In this document: in pieces, positions 23,874 to 31,033 of the stretch
How the letters are laid out: each line of letters begins with the position of its first letter
How positions within the stretch are numbered: position 1 is the first letter of the stretch
Origin: Actinomycetes bacterium
GTDB taxonomy: Bacteria > Actinomycetota > Acidimicrobiia > Acidimicrobiales > Bog-793
NCBI GenBank assembly: GCA_021794645.1
Contig: JAJYQK010000113.1
Location: forward strand, 1 to 33,175
DNA: 33,175 nucleotides
Direction of reading: 5' to 3'
Translations under genes and position numbers: made by a program
Notes under the pieces: generated by a model
Told to the model about the DNA's origin: nothing
Databases searched by the model: none
Seen by the model: only the letters and a program-made list of their open reading frames with translations

Positions 23874-25649
23874 TCAGTCGGTGCCCCCGGCGTAGCCGCC
23901 CCAACCCCAGCTGTAGCCACCCCAGCCGGCCTCGCCGCTCCAGCCGTATGGGCCGTTCCAGGCGCTCGCCTCCCAGGCTCTGGCACTGCGACTGTGGCCG
24001 TTGCCCCGACCGTTGCCGTTGCCGTTGCCCCGACCGTTGCCGTTGCCGTTGCCCCGACCGTTGCCGTTGCCGTTGCCCCGACCGTTGCCGTTGCCATTGC
24101 CATTGCCGTTGCCGCCGAGGCCGGGCGCCCCGGCTGAACCCGGCGCAGCTGGCCGCCCGTGCCCCTTGCCGCCCCCGCTGTGGCCACCGTGCCCCTTCGC
24201 GCTGCCCGGCGCCTTGGGGTGGGGGTGCGTCGTCCCGCCGGCGTTGCCGTGGGTGGGAGGTGTGGGGGAACCCGCCGGGGGCTTGCTGGTCGGGCTGGAG
24301 GACCCCGGGGTCTTTGAGATCCCAGTCAGCAGCGCCAGGCCACCGTTGCTGCCCGACGGGTGGGGCGCCGTCGTGGCGGTCCGGGAAGGGGTCGGTCGGC
24401 TCGACCCGCTGCTGTGTCTGCGGGAGGCCGAGCGGGTTGATGTGGCGGGCCGCCTCCTGGCGAGGGTGGAGCCGCTAGGGCGGCGGGGTCGGTCAACTTC
24501 GCCCACGTCCGGCCTTCGTACCGTCGTCTGGTGGGTGGGAGGAGCAGCCCGCGTGGTCCTGCTCGGCTCGCTGGAGGTGGAGTGCCCCGCCGACGCGGGG
24601 ACGTGGGAGCTGACGGGCGGAATCAGCTGGGGCAGGGTCGGGGCCTTGCGACCGAGAGCGCTCCGGGTTCGTTGCGGCCCCGCCTGCGGCAGGGCAAGGC
24701 CGACGACGACCCCGGCCAGGAGTAGGCCGAGCGCCATGGCGAGAAGGAGTCCGCCGACGGGCTTGCGCCGAGGATGGCTCGGGGCCGCCGGTGCTGGCGC
24801 CGCCGCCGGCTGGCGGCGGGCCGCCCGCCCGGCGTAGAGAGCGGCATCGGCGCTCGCGAGCAGCATCTCGGGCTTGTCGAGGGCAGCGCTTCCCACCTCG
24901 GCCAGGCTCGAGACACCCCACGAGAAGGCGGGCCCGTGCATGGTCTCGGCTCGCCGGAGCATCGTCTTGGCGCCCTCGGCGTCTGTGAAGGGGAGGAGCA
25001 CGACGAACTCGTCGCCGCCGATCCGGTAGAGGCGGTCCGCTCCCCGCAAAGCCCCTTGCAAGGTGGCCGCGAGGGCGGTGAGGGCGAGGTCGCCGGCCTC
25101 GTGGCCCCGCCCGTCGTTGATCTGCTTCAGCCCGTCGAGGTCGATCATGGCGACAGCCAGGTCGAGACCCGAGCGGCGGGCGGAGGTCAGCTGGCGGTCG
25201 AGGTCCTCCTGCAGGGCCAGTCGGTTGGCGCAGCCCGTGAGGGCGTCGGTGCGGGCGGCCGCCTGCAGGTTGGACGAGGCCGAGTCGACCGCCTCCGTCG
25301 TCAGCTGGTCGACGATGCGGTTGTAGCGCTCGGCCGAGATGGGCAGCCAGCTGCTGGTCCAGCCGGTGACGGGCTCGCCGAAGGAGCCGACGAGGACCTC
25401 GCGAAGCGCCGTGAGCGACGAGAGCGCCTCGACTGGGGAGGAGAAGCGGTCGCCCCAGCCACGGGCCGCCCGCCCCAGCTCGCGGGTGGCGGCATCGGTG
25501 ACAACGGCGCTCGCCAGGGCCGAGAGGAGGAAGCGAGCCTCGACGCCCTCGCAGGCAGTGGCGTCACAGCCTGTCTCCCGGCACCGCTCCGACCAGGCGC
25601 GGACTACCTCTTCGATGCCTTCCTCGGTCGCCTGCGCTTCCGATCTCAT
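23874..25649 (-). CDS. Membrane diguanylate cyclase with Gly/Asn-repeat C-terminal tail
   Basis: A 591-residue GGDEF protein that should make cyclic di-GMP. Residues 1-130 are a helical N-domain of unknown type with three evenly spaced Cys (23, 28, 33). The GGDEF domain follows at about 134-280: TDALTGCANR, MIDLDGLKQINDGRGHEAGD (metal ligands) and the intact GGDEF at 211-215. R202-x-x-D205, five residues before it, is the inhibitory I-site pattern. A single membrane helix (about 299-320) then leads to 270 low-complexity residues: Pro/Ser/Thr/Arg-rich, then Gly/His-rich, GNGNGNGR repeats (513-551) and a Trp/Tyr/Gly tail. The enzyme faces the cytosol and the tail faces outward, the reverse of usual sensor-GGDEF order. 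ATG 25649 has GAGGAG about 11 bases upstream. Confidence 0.87.
   Translation of the reverse strand: MRSEAQATEEGIEEVVRAWSERCRETGCDATACEGVEARFLLSALASAVVTDAATRELGRAARGWGDRFSSPVEALSSLTALREVLVGSFGEPVTGWTSSWLPISAERYNRIVDQLTTEAVDSASSNLQAAARTDALTGCANRLALQEDLDRQLTSARRSGLDLAVAMIDLDGLKQINDGRGHEAGDLALTALAATLQGALRGADRLYRIGGDEFVVLLPFTDAEGAKTMLRRAETMHGPAFSWGVSSLAEVGSAALDKPEMLLASADAALYAGRAARRQPAAAPAPAAPSHPRRKPVGGLLLAMALGLLLAGVVVGLALPQAGPQRTRSALGRKAPTLPQLIPPVSSHVPASAGHSTSSEPSRTTRAAPPTHQTTVRRPDVGEVDRPRRPSGSTLARRRPATSTRSASRRHSSGSSRPTPSRTATTAPHPSGSNGGLALLTGISKTPGSSSPTSKPPAGSPTPPTHGNAGGTTHPHPKAPGSAKGHGGHSGGGKGHGRPAAPGSAGAPGLGGNGNGNGNGNGRGNGNGNGRGNGNGNGRGNGNGNGRGNGHSRSARAWEASAWNGPYGWSGEAGWGGYSWGWGGYAGGTD
23997..24113. 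repeat. 24-bp coding tandem repeat (GNGNGNGR units)
   Basis: The 24-base period is marked by CGAC at 24007, 24031, 24055 and 24079; GTTGCC triplets fill the units. On the minus strand it encodes Gly-Asn repeats ending in Arg. Flanking partial units carry synonymous changes (CCATTGCC), indicating older copies. Frame is kept, since the unit length is a multiple of three. Confidence 0.9.
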
Positions 25650-25736
25650 CCAGAGACCACTCCTCGTAGTCACACGACCACGGTGGGTCGCCAAGAGACA
25701 TTGTGCCATCTCCGGTCAAGCAGGGGCGCGCTTTTC

Positions 25737-26354
25737 CTAGCGGGCAGAGTGGATCGTCTGCACGACCTCCACGCCGAGGGGGCCGCTGAACACCACGGCG
25801 ACCCTCAAGGTGGGGAAGTAGTAGGCCGCCGTGCCTCGCAGCCAGCTCTGGCCGAAGCGTCGAGCCGGGCCGAAGGAGTAGATGTCGGCCCGGTAGCCGT
25901 CCACCCGCTGATGGCCGAGGACCGGCCCGAGACCGAAGCCGGCCTTCGGGCCGAACATGACGAGGTTGGCCGAGGTGCCAGGTCTCGTCCGCCAGATGGG
26001 GCAGCTCCGCTCCGATGAGCCGACCCAGATGGTGCCGGGCTGGCGGGCTGGCTCACAGGCCCTCGCCGCCAGCCGCACGACCTGCCAGGAGGGGGGAACC
26101 TCCACCTCGGCCCCGCCGTAGAGGACCGGCACCCAGTCTGTGCGCGGGGTCGTCGTGGCAGTCGGTGGGATGGTCGTGCTGCCCCCGGCAAGGGTGGTCG
26201 TCGGGTAGTCGTAGGCGCCCGTCCCGAGGCTGCTCGGGTGGCTGCAGGCCGAGAGGGCCAACCCCGTGACCAGGAGCATGAGGCCGCCCGCGCCCGCGTG
26301 GCAGCCTCGACGGCGCCACGAGACTGCTGACCACTTCGACAATGTCGTTCCCAC
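25737..26354 (-). CDS. Probable lipoprotein of unknown function
   Basis: A 205-residue exported protein. The signal peptide has a basic region (WRRRG), a hydrophobic stretch (GGLMLLVTGLAL) and a lipobox LSAC, so it is probably attached to membrane lipid at that Cys. A Thr/Pro-rich linker (about 45-70) precedes a compact domain containing DWVPVLYGGAEVEVPPSWQVV, then two more Cys pairs of positions (ARACEPA, RSCPIW) and YYFPTLRVAVVFSG. No enzyme motif is recognised. GTG 26354 is the most upstream plausible start and has GAGGGAG immediately before it; a shorter version would lose the basic region. Confidence 0.78.
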   Translation of the reverse strand: MGTTLSKWSAVSWRRRGCHAGAGGLMLLVTGLALSACSHPSSLGTGAYDYPTTTLAGGSTTIPPTATTTPRTDWVPVLYGGAEVEVPPSWQVVRLAARACEPARQPGTIWVGSSERSCPIWRTRPGTSANLVMFGPKAGFGLGPVLGHQRVDGYRADIYSFGPARRFGQSWLRGTAAYYFPTLRVAVVFSGPLGVEVVQTIHSAR

Positions 26355-26359
26355 TCCCT

Positions 26360-26378
26360 CTGCTGTCGGCGACAGCAG
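26360..26378. promoter_or_regulatory. Perfect 8-bp hairpin beside the lipoprotein start
   Basis: CTGCTGTC and GACAGCAG flank a GGC centre. It lies 6 bases upstream of the lipoprotein GTG (minus strand), abutting its ribosome site, and about 80 bases upstream of the DinB-like gene on the other strand. It could be an operator or an RNA hairpin limiting lipoprotein translation. Confidence 0.45.
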
Positions 26379-26448
26379 GCTGAATTCCTAGCTGCTCGCC
26401 GGGCTCTCCTTGCGGCGGGCTCACCTCTGCTCGGCCCAGGCGCCTTGC

Positions 26449-26454
26449 TAGCTT
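26449..26454 (+). promoter_or_regulatory. -10 element of the DinB-like gene (leaderless)
   Basis: TAGCTT is followed by 7 bases and GTG 26462. There is no ribosome site, so the mRNA probably begins at the start codon. Confidence 0.5.
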
Positions 26455-26461
26455 GGGCTGA

Positions 26462-27010
26462 GTGAGCGATGCCACCCTCGACGCCCAAGGCCGTCCCGAG
26501 CCGCCCTTTTTCGCCGACGAGGCCGAGACGCTGCTCGGCTTCCTCGAGTTCCAGCGGGCCACCCTCTTGTGGAAGGCGAGCGAGCTCAGCGACGAGCAGC
26601 TGGGCGTGAGCTTGCCGCCGAGCTCGATGAGCCTCGGCGGCATCCTCAAGCACATGGCGCTCGTGGAGGACTACTGGTTCACCACCGTCATCGGCGGCGG
26701 GGCTCTGCCCGAGCCCTGGGCGAGCGTGCCGGAGGAGGTGCAGGACTGGGAGTGGCAGAGCGCGTCTGCTGATAGCGGCGAGTACCTGCGCGGCCTCCTC
26801 CGCCAGCGGGCAGAGGCCTCCCGGGCCGTCGTCGCAGCGGCACTCTCGAGCGGGGTGGCAGAAGGGATGAAGGCGGCGCATCCGGCCTGGGGCGGGCGGG
26901 GCCAGGTCTCGCTCCGCTGGGTTCTCGTCCACATGGTGGAGGAGTACGCCCGCCACAACGGGCACGCCGACTTGATCCGCCAGTCGATCGACGGGGCGAC
27001 GGGGGAGTAG
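26462..27010 (+). CDS. DinB/DUF664-family protein
   Basis: A 182-residue four-helix protein of the DinB-like superfamily, which in actinobacteria includes mycothiol-dependent metalloenzymes. Three conserved metal-ligand His positions are visible: LGGILKHMALVEDYWF, then LVHMVEEYARHNGHADLIRQ, which holds the second and third His of the HxxxH-type end. The N-terminal FADEAETLLGFLEFQRATLLWKASELSDEQL is the family opening helix. A thiol transferase or detoxification role is a family-level guess. Apparently monocistronic, ending before a hairpin and a convergent tRNA gene. Confidence 0.83.
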   Translation: MSDATLDAQGRPEPPFFADEAETLLGFLEFQRATLLWKASELSDEQLGVSLPPSSMSLGGILKHMALVEDYWFTTVIGGGALPEPWASVPEEVQDWEWQSASADSGEYLRGLLRQRAEASRAVVAAALSSGVAEGMKAAHPAWGGRGQVSLRWVLVHMVEEYARHNGHADLIRQSIDGATGE

Positions 27011-27019
27011 CCGGCCGAG

Positions 27020-27036
27020 GCCTCTCCGGGAGAGGC
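27020..27036. terminator. Hairpin between the DinB-like gene and tRNA-Leu
   Basis: GCCTCTC and GAGAGGC form a perfect 7-bp stem over a CGG loop. It lies 10 bases after the DinB-like stop and 20 bases beyond the tRNA 3' end. It could end transcripts from both sides; no T-tract. Confidence 0.55.
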
Positions 27037-27055
27037 GGTGGGTATTGGCCTTGAG

Positions 27056-27138
<83 letters not shown>

Positions 27139-27146
27139 TCCGGCGA

Positions 27147-27152
27147 AGCGTA
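27147..27152 (-). promoter_or_regulatory. -10 element of tRNA-Leu
   Basis: On the minus strand TACGCT lies 8 bases before the first tRNA base. The primary transcript would begin at or within a base or two of the mature 5' end, leaving almost no leader for RNase P. Confidence 0.5.
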
Positions 27153-27153
27153 C

Positions 27154-27170
27154 CCGGCCCCTCGGGCCGG
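27154..27170. repeat. Inverted repeat in the tRNA-Leu promoter spacer
   Basis: CCGGCCC and GGGCCGG form a perfect 7-bp dyad with a CTC centre. It begins 1 base upstream of the tRNA -10 and fills the -10/-35 spacer. On the other strand it lies 24 bases before the ECF transporter start. It could be an operator for either gene. Confidence 0.45.
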
Positions 27171-27194
27171 CGACTATCTGTAAGCCTGTTCGGG

Positions 27195-29255
27195 ATGAAG
27201 CCGAGGAGGACGCGGGCCGAGATAGAGCACGGCCCGCTCCGGCCGGGCGAGCTGGCCGAGGCCGCCGTCCTGTCCGACCTCGCCCTCGTCCTGGAGGTGG
27301 TGGGCTGGTTCGTCCCCTTCGGCGGGGCGCTGCAGGCCCTCGCCATCCTGCCCTTCGCCGCTCTCTCCTCCCGCCACCGCCTTCGAGCCGGCCTGGCGGC
27401 TGTCATCAGTGCCGCCTCTGTCTCGTTCCTCATCGGTGGCGTCGGCATCGTGCTCCAGACGGGGCTGGCAGGGACGGTCGGCCTCTCGATCGGCACGACG
27501 TACCGGCGCAAGTGGTCCGGCCCTTCCTCTGTCGCTGTCACGATGGCGGCGGCCGGGCTCCCCATCGCTGCTGTGACCGATCTCATCGACTGGCTCTCGC
27601 CCGGCTTCCGCCGGCTCACCTTCGATCAGGTCCGCATCCTCTGGCGGGATGTGAGGCACCTGCTCGACGCCGTCTCCCACTTCGCCCCCGTCTCGCCCGT
27701 CACCCGCCTCGGCCAAGGGGCCGTCAACTGGGTGCTCGCCCACTGGTGGTTCACGCTGCCCGCCGCCGAGCTGCTCGTCATCTTCGTCGTGGCCCTCTTC
27801 TGTCTCAGGCTGCGTCCGCTGCTGACAGCCATCGGGCAGACGAGCCTGCGCCCCTACACCGGCAGCCTGGAGGAGCGGAAGGACCCGGGTGAGCCGGTGG
27901 CGCCGGTCCCGGTCTCCCTCGAGGCCGCCCGCTACCGGTACGAGGGCTCCGAGGCCGATGCGGTCGCCGGGGTCGACCTCGTGGTGGCCGCCGGCGAGCT
28001 GGTGGGCGTGGTGGGCCTGAACGGCTCGGGCAAGTCGACCCTCGTGCGCATCCTGGCGGGCCGCCTACTTCCGAGCGAGGGGAGCGTGAGCCGGCCCGGC
28101 CGTCCGGGCTACGGGGAACCGGGCGGCACCGCCATCATCTTCCAGCGGCCCGAGAGCCAGGTGCTCGGGGTCAGGGTGAGAGACGACCTCTACTGGGGCC
28201 TTCTGCCCGGGAGCCGGCCCGCTGTCGCCGAGCTGCTCGCCACGGTGGGGCTGGGCGGCATGGAGGAGGCCGAGACGTCCACCCTGTCGGGCGGTCAGCT
28301 GCAGCGTCTGGCAGTGGCGGCCGCTCTCGCCCGCCGACCGCGGCTTCTCATCTCCGACGAGTCGACGGCGATGGTCGACGCCGAGGGGCGGGAGGAGGTC
28401 GTGGCCCTCCTCGCCCGCTTGCGCGACGAGGGGCTGGCCGTCGTCCACGTCACCCACCGCAAGGCCGAGACGGCTGTGGCCGACCGCGTCGTCGAGATGA
28501 GCGACGGCAAGGTGGTGGCGAGCGGTCCCCCCGCGCCGCTCGGCGAGGAGGTGAGGCGAGACGAGATCACCAGCCGGGTGACCGGCGTCCCGCCTGCCGG
28601 CCGGGCACCCCTTGTCGTGCTGCGCGACGTGGGTTACGTCTACTCGGCCGGCACCCCGTGGGCCCGGCGGGCGCTCAGGGGGGTCGAGCTCGACATCGCC
28701 GCCGGCGAGGGCCTCGTCGTCACCGGTTCGAACGGCTCGGGCAAGACGACGCTCGCCTGGGTGCTGGGCGGACTGGCGGTGCCGACCGAAGGCCGCGCCG
28801 AGCTCGGGGGGAGGCCGATCGACGAGGTGCCGACGCGGGTGGGAGTCGCCTTCCAGCACGCCCGGCTCCAGCTGCTGCGCCCGAGCGTCATGGCCGACGT
28901 CTCGGCCGGGAGCACCCCGGCGGAGGCTGCCGCCGCCCTGCGCTCTGTCGCTCTCGACCCAGAGGAGATGGGGCCGCGGCGCGTCGACGACCTCTCGGGC
29001 GGCGAGCAGCGCCGGGTGGCCCTCGCCGGCCTGCTCTTGCGCCGGCCGGAGCTGCTCGTGCTCGACGAGCCCTATGCCGGCCTCGACGACGAGGCCCGCT
29101 ATGCCTTGGCGCTCATCCTCCTCGAGCTCCGCCAGCGCCATCAGATGGCGACGGTGGTGGTCTCCCATGACCTTGACAACGCCGAGATGCTCGGGGAGCG
29201 GATGATCAGGCTCGAGGCCGGCTCGATCGTGGGCGAGGAGGTGCTCACCTCGTGA
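27195..29255 (+). CDS. Fused ECF transporter: membrane S-like domain plus two ATPases
   Basis: A 686-residue protein. Residues about 15-215 form five to six membrane helices resembling DUF2232-type S components (AAVLSDLALVLEVVGWFVP, LPFAALSSRHRLRAGLAAV). Two EcfA-type ATPase domains follow. The first has GLNGSGKST (274-282), LSGGQLQR, a Walker B reading LLISDEST and a switch His in VTHRKAE. The second has GSNGSGKTT, LSGGEQRR, LLVLDEPYAGLD and VVSHDLD. Such modules import vitamins or metal ions; the substrate is unknown. M. tuberculosis Rv2326c has the same fused plan and similar length, with the T component alongside (Rv2325c). The stop overlaps ecfT by GTGA. ATG 27195 is chosen because earlier in-frame sequence lies in the tRNA gene. 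Confidence 0.88.
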   Translation: MKPRRTRAEIEHGPLRPGELAEAAVLSDLALVLEVVGWFVPFGGALQALAILPFAALSSRHRLRAGLAAVISAASVSFLIGGVGIVLQTGLAGTVGLSIGTTYRRKWSGPSSVAVTMAAAGLPIAAVTDLIDWLSPGFRRLTFDQVRILWRDVRHLLDAVSHFAPVSPVTRLGQGAVNWVLAHWWFTLPAAELLVIFVVALFCLRLRPLLTAIGQTSLRPYTGSLEERKDPGEPVAPVPVSLEAARYRYEGSEADAVAGVDLVVAAGELVGVVGLNGSGKSTLVRILAGRLLPSEGSVSRPGRPGYGEPGGTAIIFQRPESQVLGVRVRDDLYWGLLPGSRPAVAELLATVGLGGMEEAETSTLSGGQLQRLAVAAALARRPRLLISDESTAMVDAEGREEVVALLARLRDEGLAVVHVTHRKAETAVADRVVEMSDGKVVASGPPAPLGEEVRRDEITSRVTGVPPAGRAPLVVLRDVGYVYSAGTPWARRALRGVELDIAAGEGLVVTGSNGSGKTTLAWVLGGLAVPTEGRAELGGRPIDEVPTRVGVAFQHARLQLLRPSVMADVSAGSTPAEAAAALRSVALDPEEMGPRRVDDLSGGEQRRVALAGLLLRRPELLVLDEPYAGLDDEARYALALILLELRQRHQMATVVVSHDLDNAEMLGERMIRLEAGSIVGEEVLTS

Positions 29256-30061
29256 GCGGGGCAGCCGCCCCCCGTCGCCGGCGGCAGCTGGCCGACCTGC
29301 ACGTGCTCCGCTTCGTGCCCGGCGACGGCCCCATCCACCGCGCCTGGGCGGGCACGAAGATCCTCGCCATCACCCTCGTCTCCATCGGGCTCGTCTTCTG
29401 GCCCACCTGGGCGGCGGCCGGCCTGGCGGCCGGGGCCACTGGGGGTGCCTTCCTCGTCGCGCGCCTGCCGCGGGGGATCCTTCCCCGCCTCCCTCGCTGG
29501 ATCGGCCTCGTCCTGCTCGCCGGGGCCGTGCTGGCCCTCGTGGCAGGCGGGAAGCCGCAGGTCGAGCTCGGTCACGTCCGCCTCGGCCTCGGTGGCCTCG
29601 ACCAGTGGGCCGAGTTCACCCTCATCGGCATCGAGATCCTCGCCCTCGCCGCCCTCCTCGCCTGGACCACCCCGCTCGCCGACCTGGCGCCGGCGCTCGG
29701 CCGGCTGCTGAAGCCCCTGCGGGCCCTCCGTCTGCCCGTAGACGAGATGGTCGCCACCATCGCCCTTGCCATCCGCTGCCTTCCCCTCCTCGTCGAGGAG
29801 ATGAGGGTGCTCGCCGCCGCCAGGCGGACGCGCCGGCCGGAGCGTCTCGGCAACCTGAAGGAGATGTCGGGTGCGGCCGAGGAGCTCTTGTTCACGGCGC
29901 TCGCGAGCTCGCTCCGGCGCGCCCGCGAGCTGGCCGAGGCGATCGAGGGGCGGGGCGGGGTGGCGGTCACGCCGCCCGAGACCCACGGTCTCAGGCTCGT
30001 TGACGGCTCGCTCCTCGGCCTGAGCGCGGCCGTCCTTGCCGCGATGGTCCTCGTCAGGTAG
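29252..30061 (+). CDS. ecfT: ECF transporter T component
   Basis: A 269-residue membrane protein that couples the ATPases to the substrate-binding subunit. It begins DGPIHRAWAGTKILAITLVSIGLVF, the EcfT opening. Further hydrophobic helices follow (WIGLVLLAGAVLALVAG; FTLIGIEILALAALLAWTTPL). Two cytosolic coupling motifs with Ala-Arg character follow: LAAARRTRRPERL, then ELAEAIEGRGGVA, where the family has ARG. GTG 29252 overlaps the ATPase stop, so the two proteins are made together. Confidence 0.9.
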   Translation: MSGAAAPRRRRQLADLHVLRFVPGDGPIHRAWAGTKILAITLVSIGLVFWPTWAAAGLAAGATGGAFLVARLPRGILPRLPRWIGLVLLAGAVLALVAGGKPQVELGHVRLGLGGLDQWAEFTLIGIEILALAALLAWTTPLADLAPALGRLLKPLRALRLPVDEMVATIALAIRCLPLLVEEMRVLAAARRTRRPERLGNLKEMSGAAEELLFTALASSLRRARELAEAIEGRGGVAVTPPETHGLRLVDGSLLGLSAAVLAAMVLVR

Positions 30062-30066
30062 GGACC

Positions 30067-30072
30067 TAGGAT
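30067..30072 (+). promoter_or_regulatory. -10 element of the coiled-coil gene (leaderless)
   Basis: TAGGAT is followed by 7 bases and ATG 30080, with no Shine-Dalgarno sequence. Confidence 0.55.
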
Positions 30073-30079
30073 CGGCGCC

Positions 30080-30364
30080 ATGGAGCGCCAGGCTCTCGAG
30101 CGCAAGCTGACCGAGGTCCACGGGCGCCTCGTGAAGGCCCGCCAGGAGCTCGCCATCTTGGAGGAGCAGCTGCTCGTCTTCACAGAGACAGCCGAGGACG
30201 CCCGGCTCCGCTCCCTCGTCTCAGAGACCCCGCTGGCCGAGCACGACTGGCACGAGGCCCGTCGGCACGAAGAGGCGATGCTGCGGGGCCGCGACAGCGC
30301 CCGTCAGCTCGTGGCCGAGCTGGAAAGGACACAGGACGAGCTGTTATCAAGGCTCGTACTCTGA
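30080..30364 (+). CDS. Small coiled-coil protein of unknown function
   Basis: A 94-residue soluble protein made of two charged helices. MERQALERKLTEVHGRLVKA to EQLLVFTETAEDARLRSLV has coiled-coil heptads, then a short turn (ETPLAEHDW) leads to a second helix, HEARRHEEAMLRGRDSARQLV to LSRLVL. No catalytic motif. It lies 18 bases after ecfT and 47 bases before the ANTAR regulator, in the same direction; a functional tie to the regulator is possible but unproven. Confidence 0.75.
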   Translation: MERQALERKLTEVHGRLVKARQELAILEEQLLVFTETAEDARLRSLVSETPLAEHDWHEARRHEEAMLRGRDSARQLVAELERTQDELLSRLVL

Positions 30365-30411
30365 TCCGAGGGGCTTTCCCCCAAAAGCCGCAACCGAGCT
30401 AAGGAGCCACA

Positions 30412-31017
30412 GTGGCCAGGACCGTCGTCATTGCCGAAGACGAGGCGATCGTCCGCCTCGACCTGCGCGAGATCCTCGAGGAGAGCGGCTTCGAGGTGGT
30501 GGGGGAGACAGGTCGGGGGGACGAGGCCGTCGCCCTCGCCAAGGAGCACCAGCCCGACCTCGTGATCCTCGACATCAAGATGCCCGGGCTGGACGGACTG
30601 GCGGCCGCCCGCGAGATCAACGCCGGGCGGCGCTCGGCGGTGCTGATCCTCACTGCCTTCAGCCAGCGCAACCTCATCGAGGAGGCCCGCGACGCCGGGG
30701 CGCTCGCCTACCTCGTCAAGCCCTTCCAGCAAGAAGAGCTGTTGCCGGCGATCGAGGTGGCCCTCGGCCGCTTCACAGAGATGCAGGCCCTCGAGGCCGA
30801 GAACGCCAGCCTCTCCGAGGACAAGCGCACCCTCGAGCAGCAGCTCGAGACCCGCCGCTGGGTCGACCGGGCCAAGGGCAAGCTGATGGACGAGCTGCAC
30901 CTGTCGGAGTCCGAGGCCTTCTCTTTCATCCGGCAGACGGCCATGAACAAGCGGACGACGATGCGCGAGGTGGCCGAGTCCGTCGTGGAAGGGAGGCTCG
31001 CCCCAGAGGCGAGCTGA
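30412..31017 (+). CDS. ANTAR-domain response regulator, PdtaR-like
   Basis: A 201-residue RNA-binding response regulator. The receiver (1-120) has the acidic pocket AEDE, phosphorylated Asp54 in VILDIKMPGLDG, Thr81 in LILTAFS and Lys103 in LVKPF. A coiled linker (QALEAENASLSEDKRTLEQQ) leads to the ANTAR domain: RRWVDRAKGKLMDELHLSESEAFSFIRQTAMNKRTTMREVAESVV. ANTAR proteins bind paired hexaloop hairpins and prevent transcription termination. M. tuberculosis PdtaR (Rv1626), with the same layout, lies close to polA (Rv1629). No partner kinase is in the window. GTG 30412 has AAGGAG 6 bases upstream. Confidence 0.92.
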   Translation: MARTVVIAEDEAIVRLDLREILEESGFEVVGETGRGDEAVALAKEHQPDLVILDIKMPGLDGLAAAREINAGRRSAVLILTAFSQRNLIEEARDAGALAYLVKPFQQEELLPAIEVALGRFTEMQALEAENASLSEDKRTLEQQLETRRWVDRAKGKLMDELHLSESEAFSFIRQTAMNKRTTMREVAESVVEGRLAPEAS

Positions 31018-31033
31018 GCCGCCCGAGGCTCAG
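31014..31033. terminator. Hairpin containing both convergent stop codons
   Basis: CTGAGCC and GGCTCAG form a perfect 7-bp stem over GCCCGA. The left arm contains the TGA of the ANTAR regulator and the right arm contains the TGA (as TCA) of the DtxR-family gene. No T-tract is present. Confidence 0.55.

Noticed and set aside
23997-24113. CRISPR array
   Set aside because: The units are directly adjacent with no spacers and encode a Gly-Asn repeat in a real reading frame.
23816-24187. N-terminal extension of the EEP protein rich in TATVGATA repeats
   Set aside because: This is the 24-bp repeat of the neighbouring cyclase gene read in another frame; the EEP fold begins at ATG 23815.
30372-30389. 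Hexaloop hairpin (GGCTTT-CCCCCA-AAAGCC) in front of the ANTAR regulator gene, considered as an ANTAR target
   Set aside because: ANTAR targets are paired hexaloops with A at position 1 and G at position 4. This loop has C at both, and no second hexaloop is adjacent.
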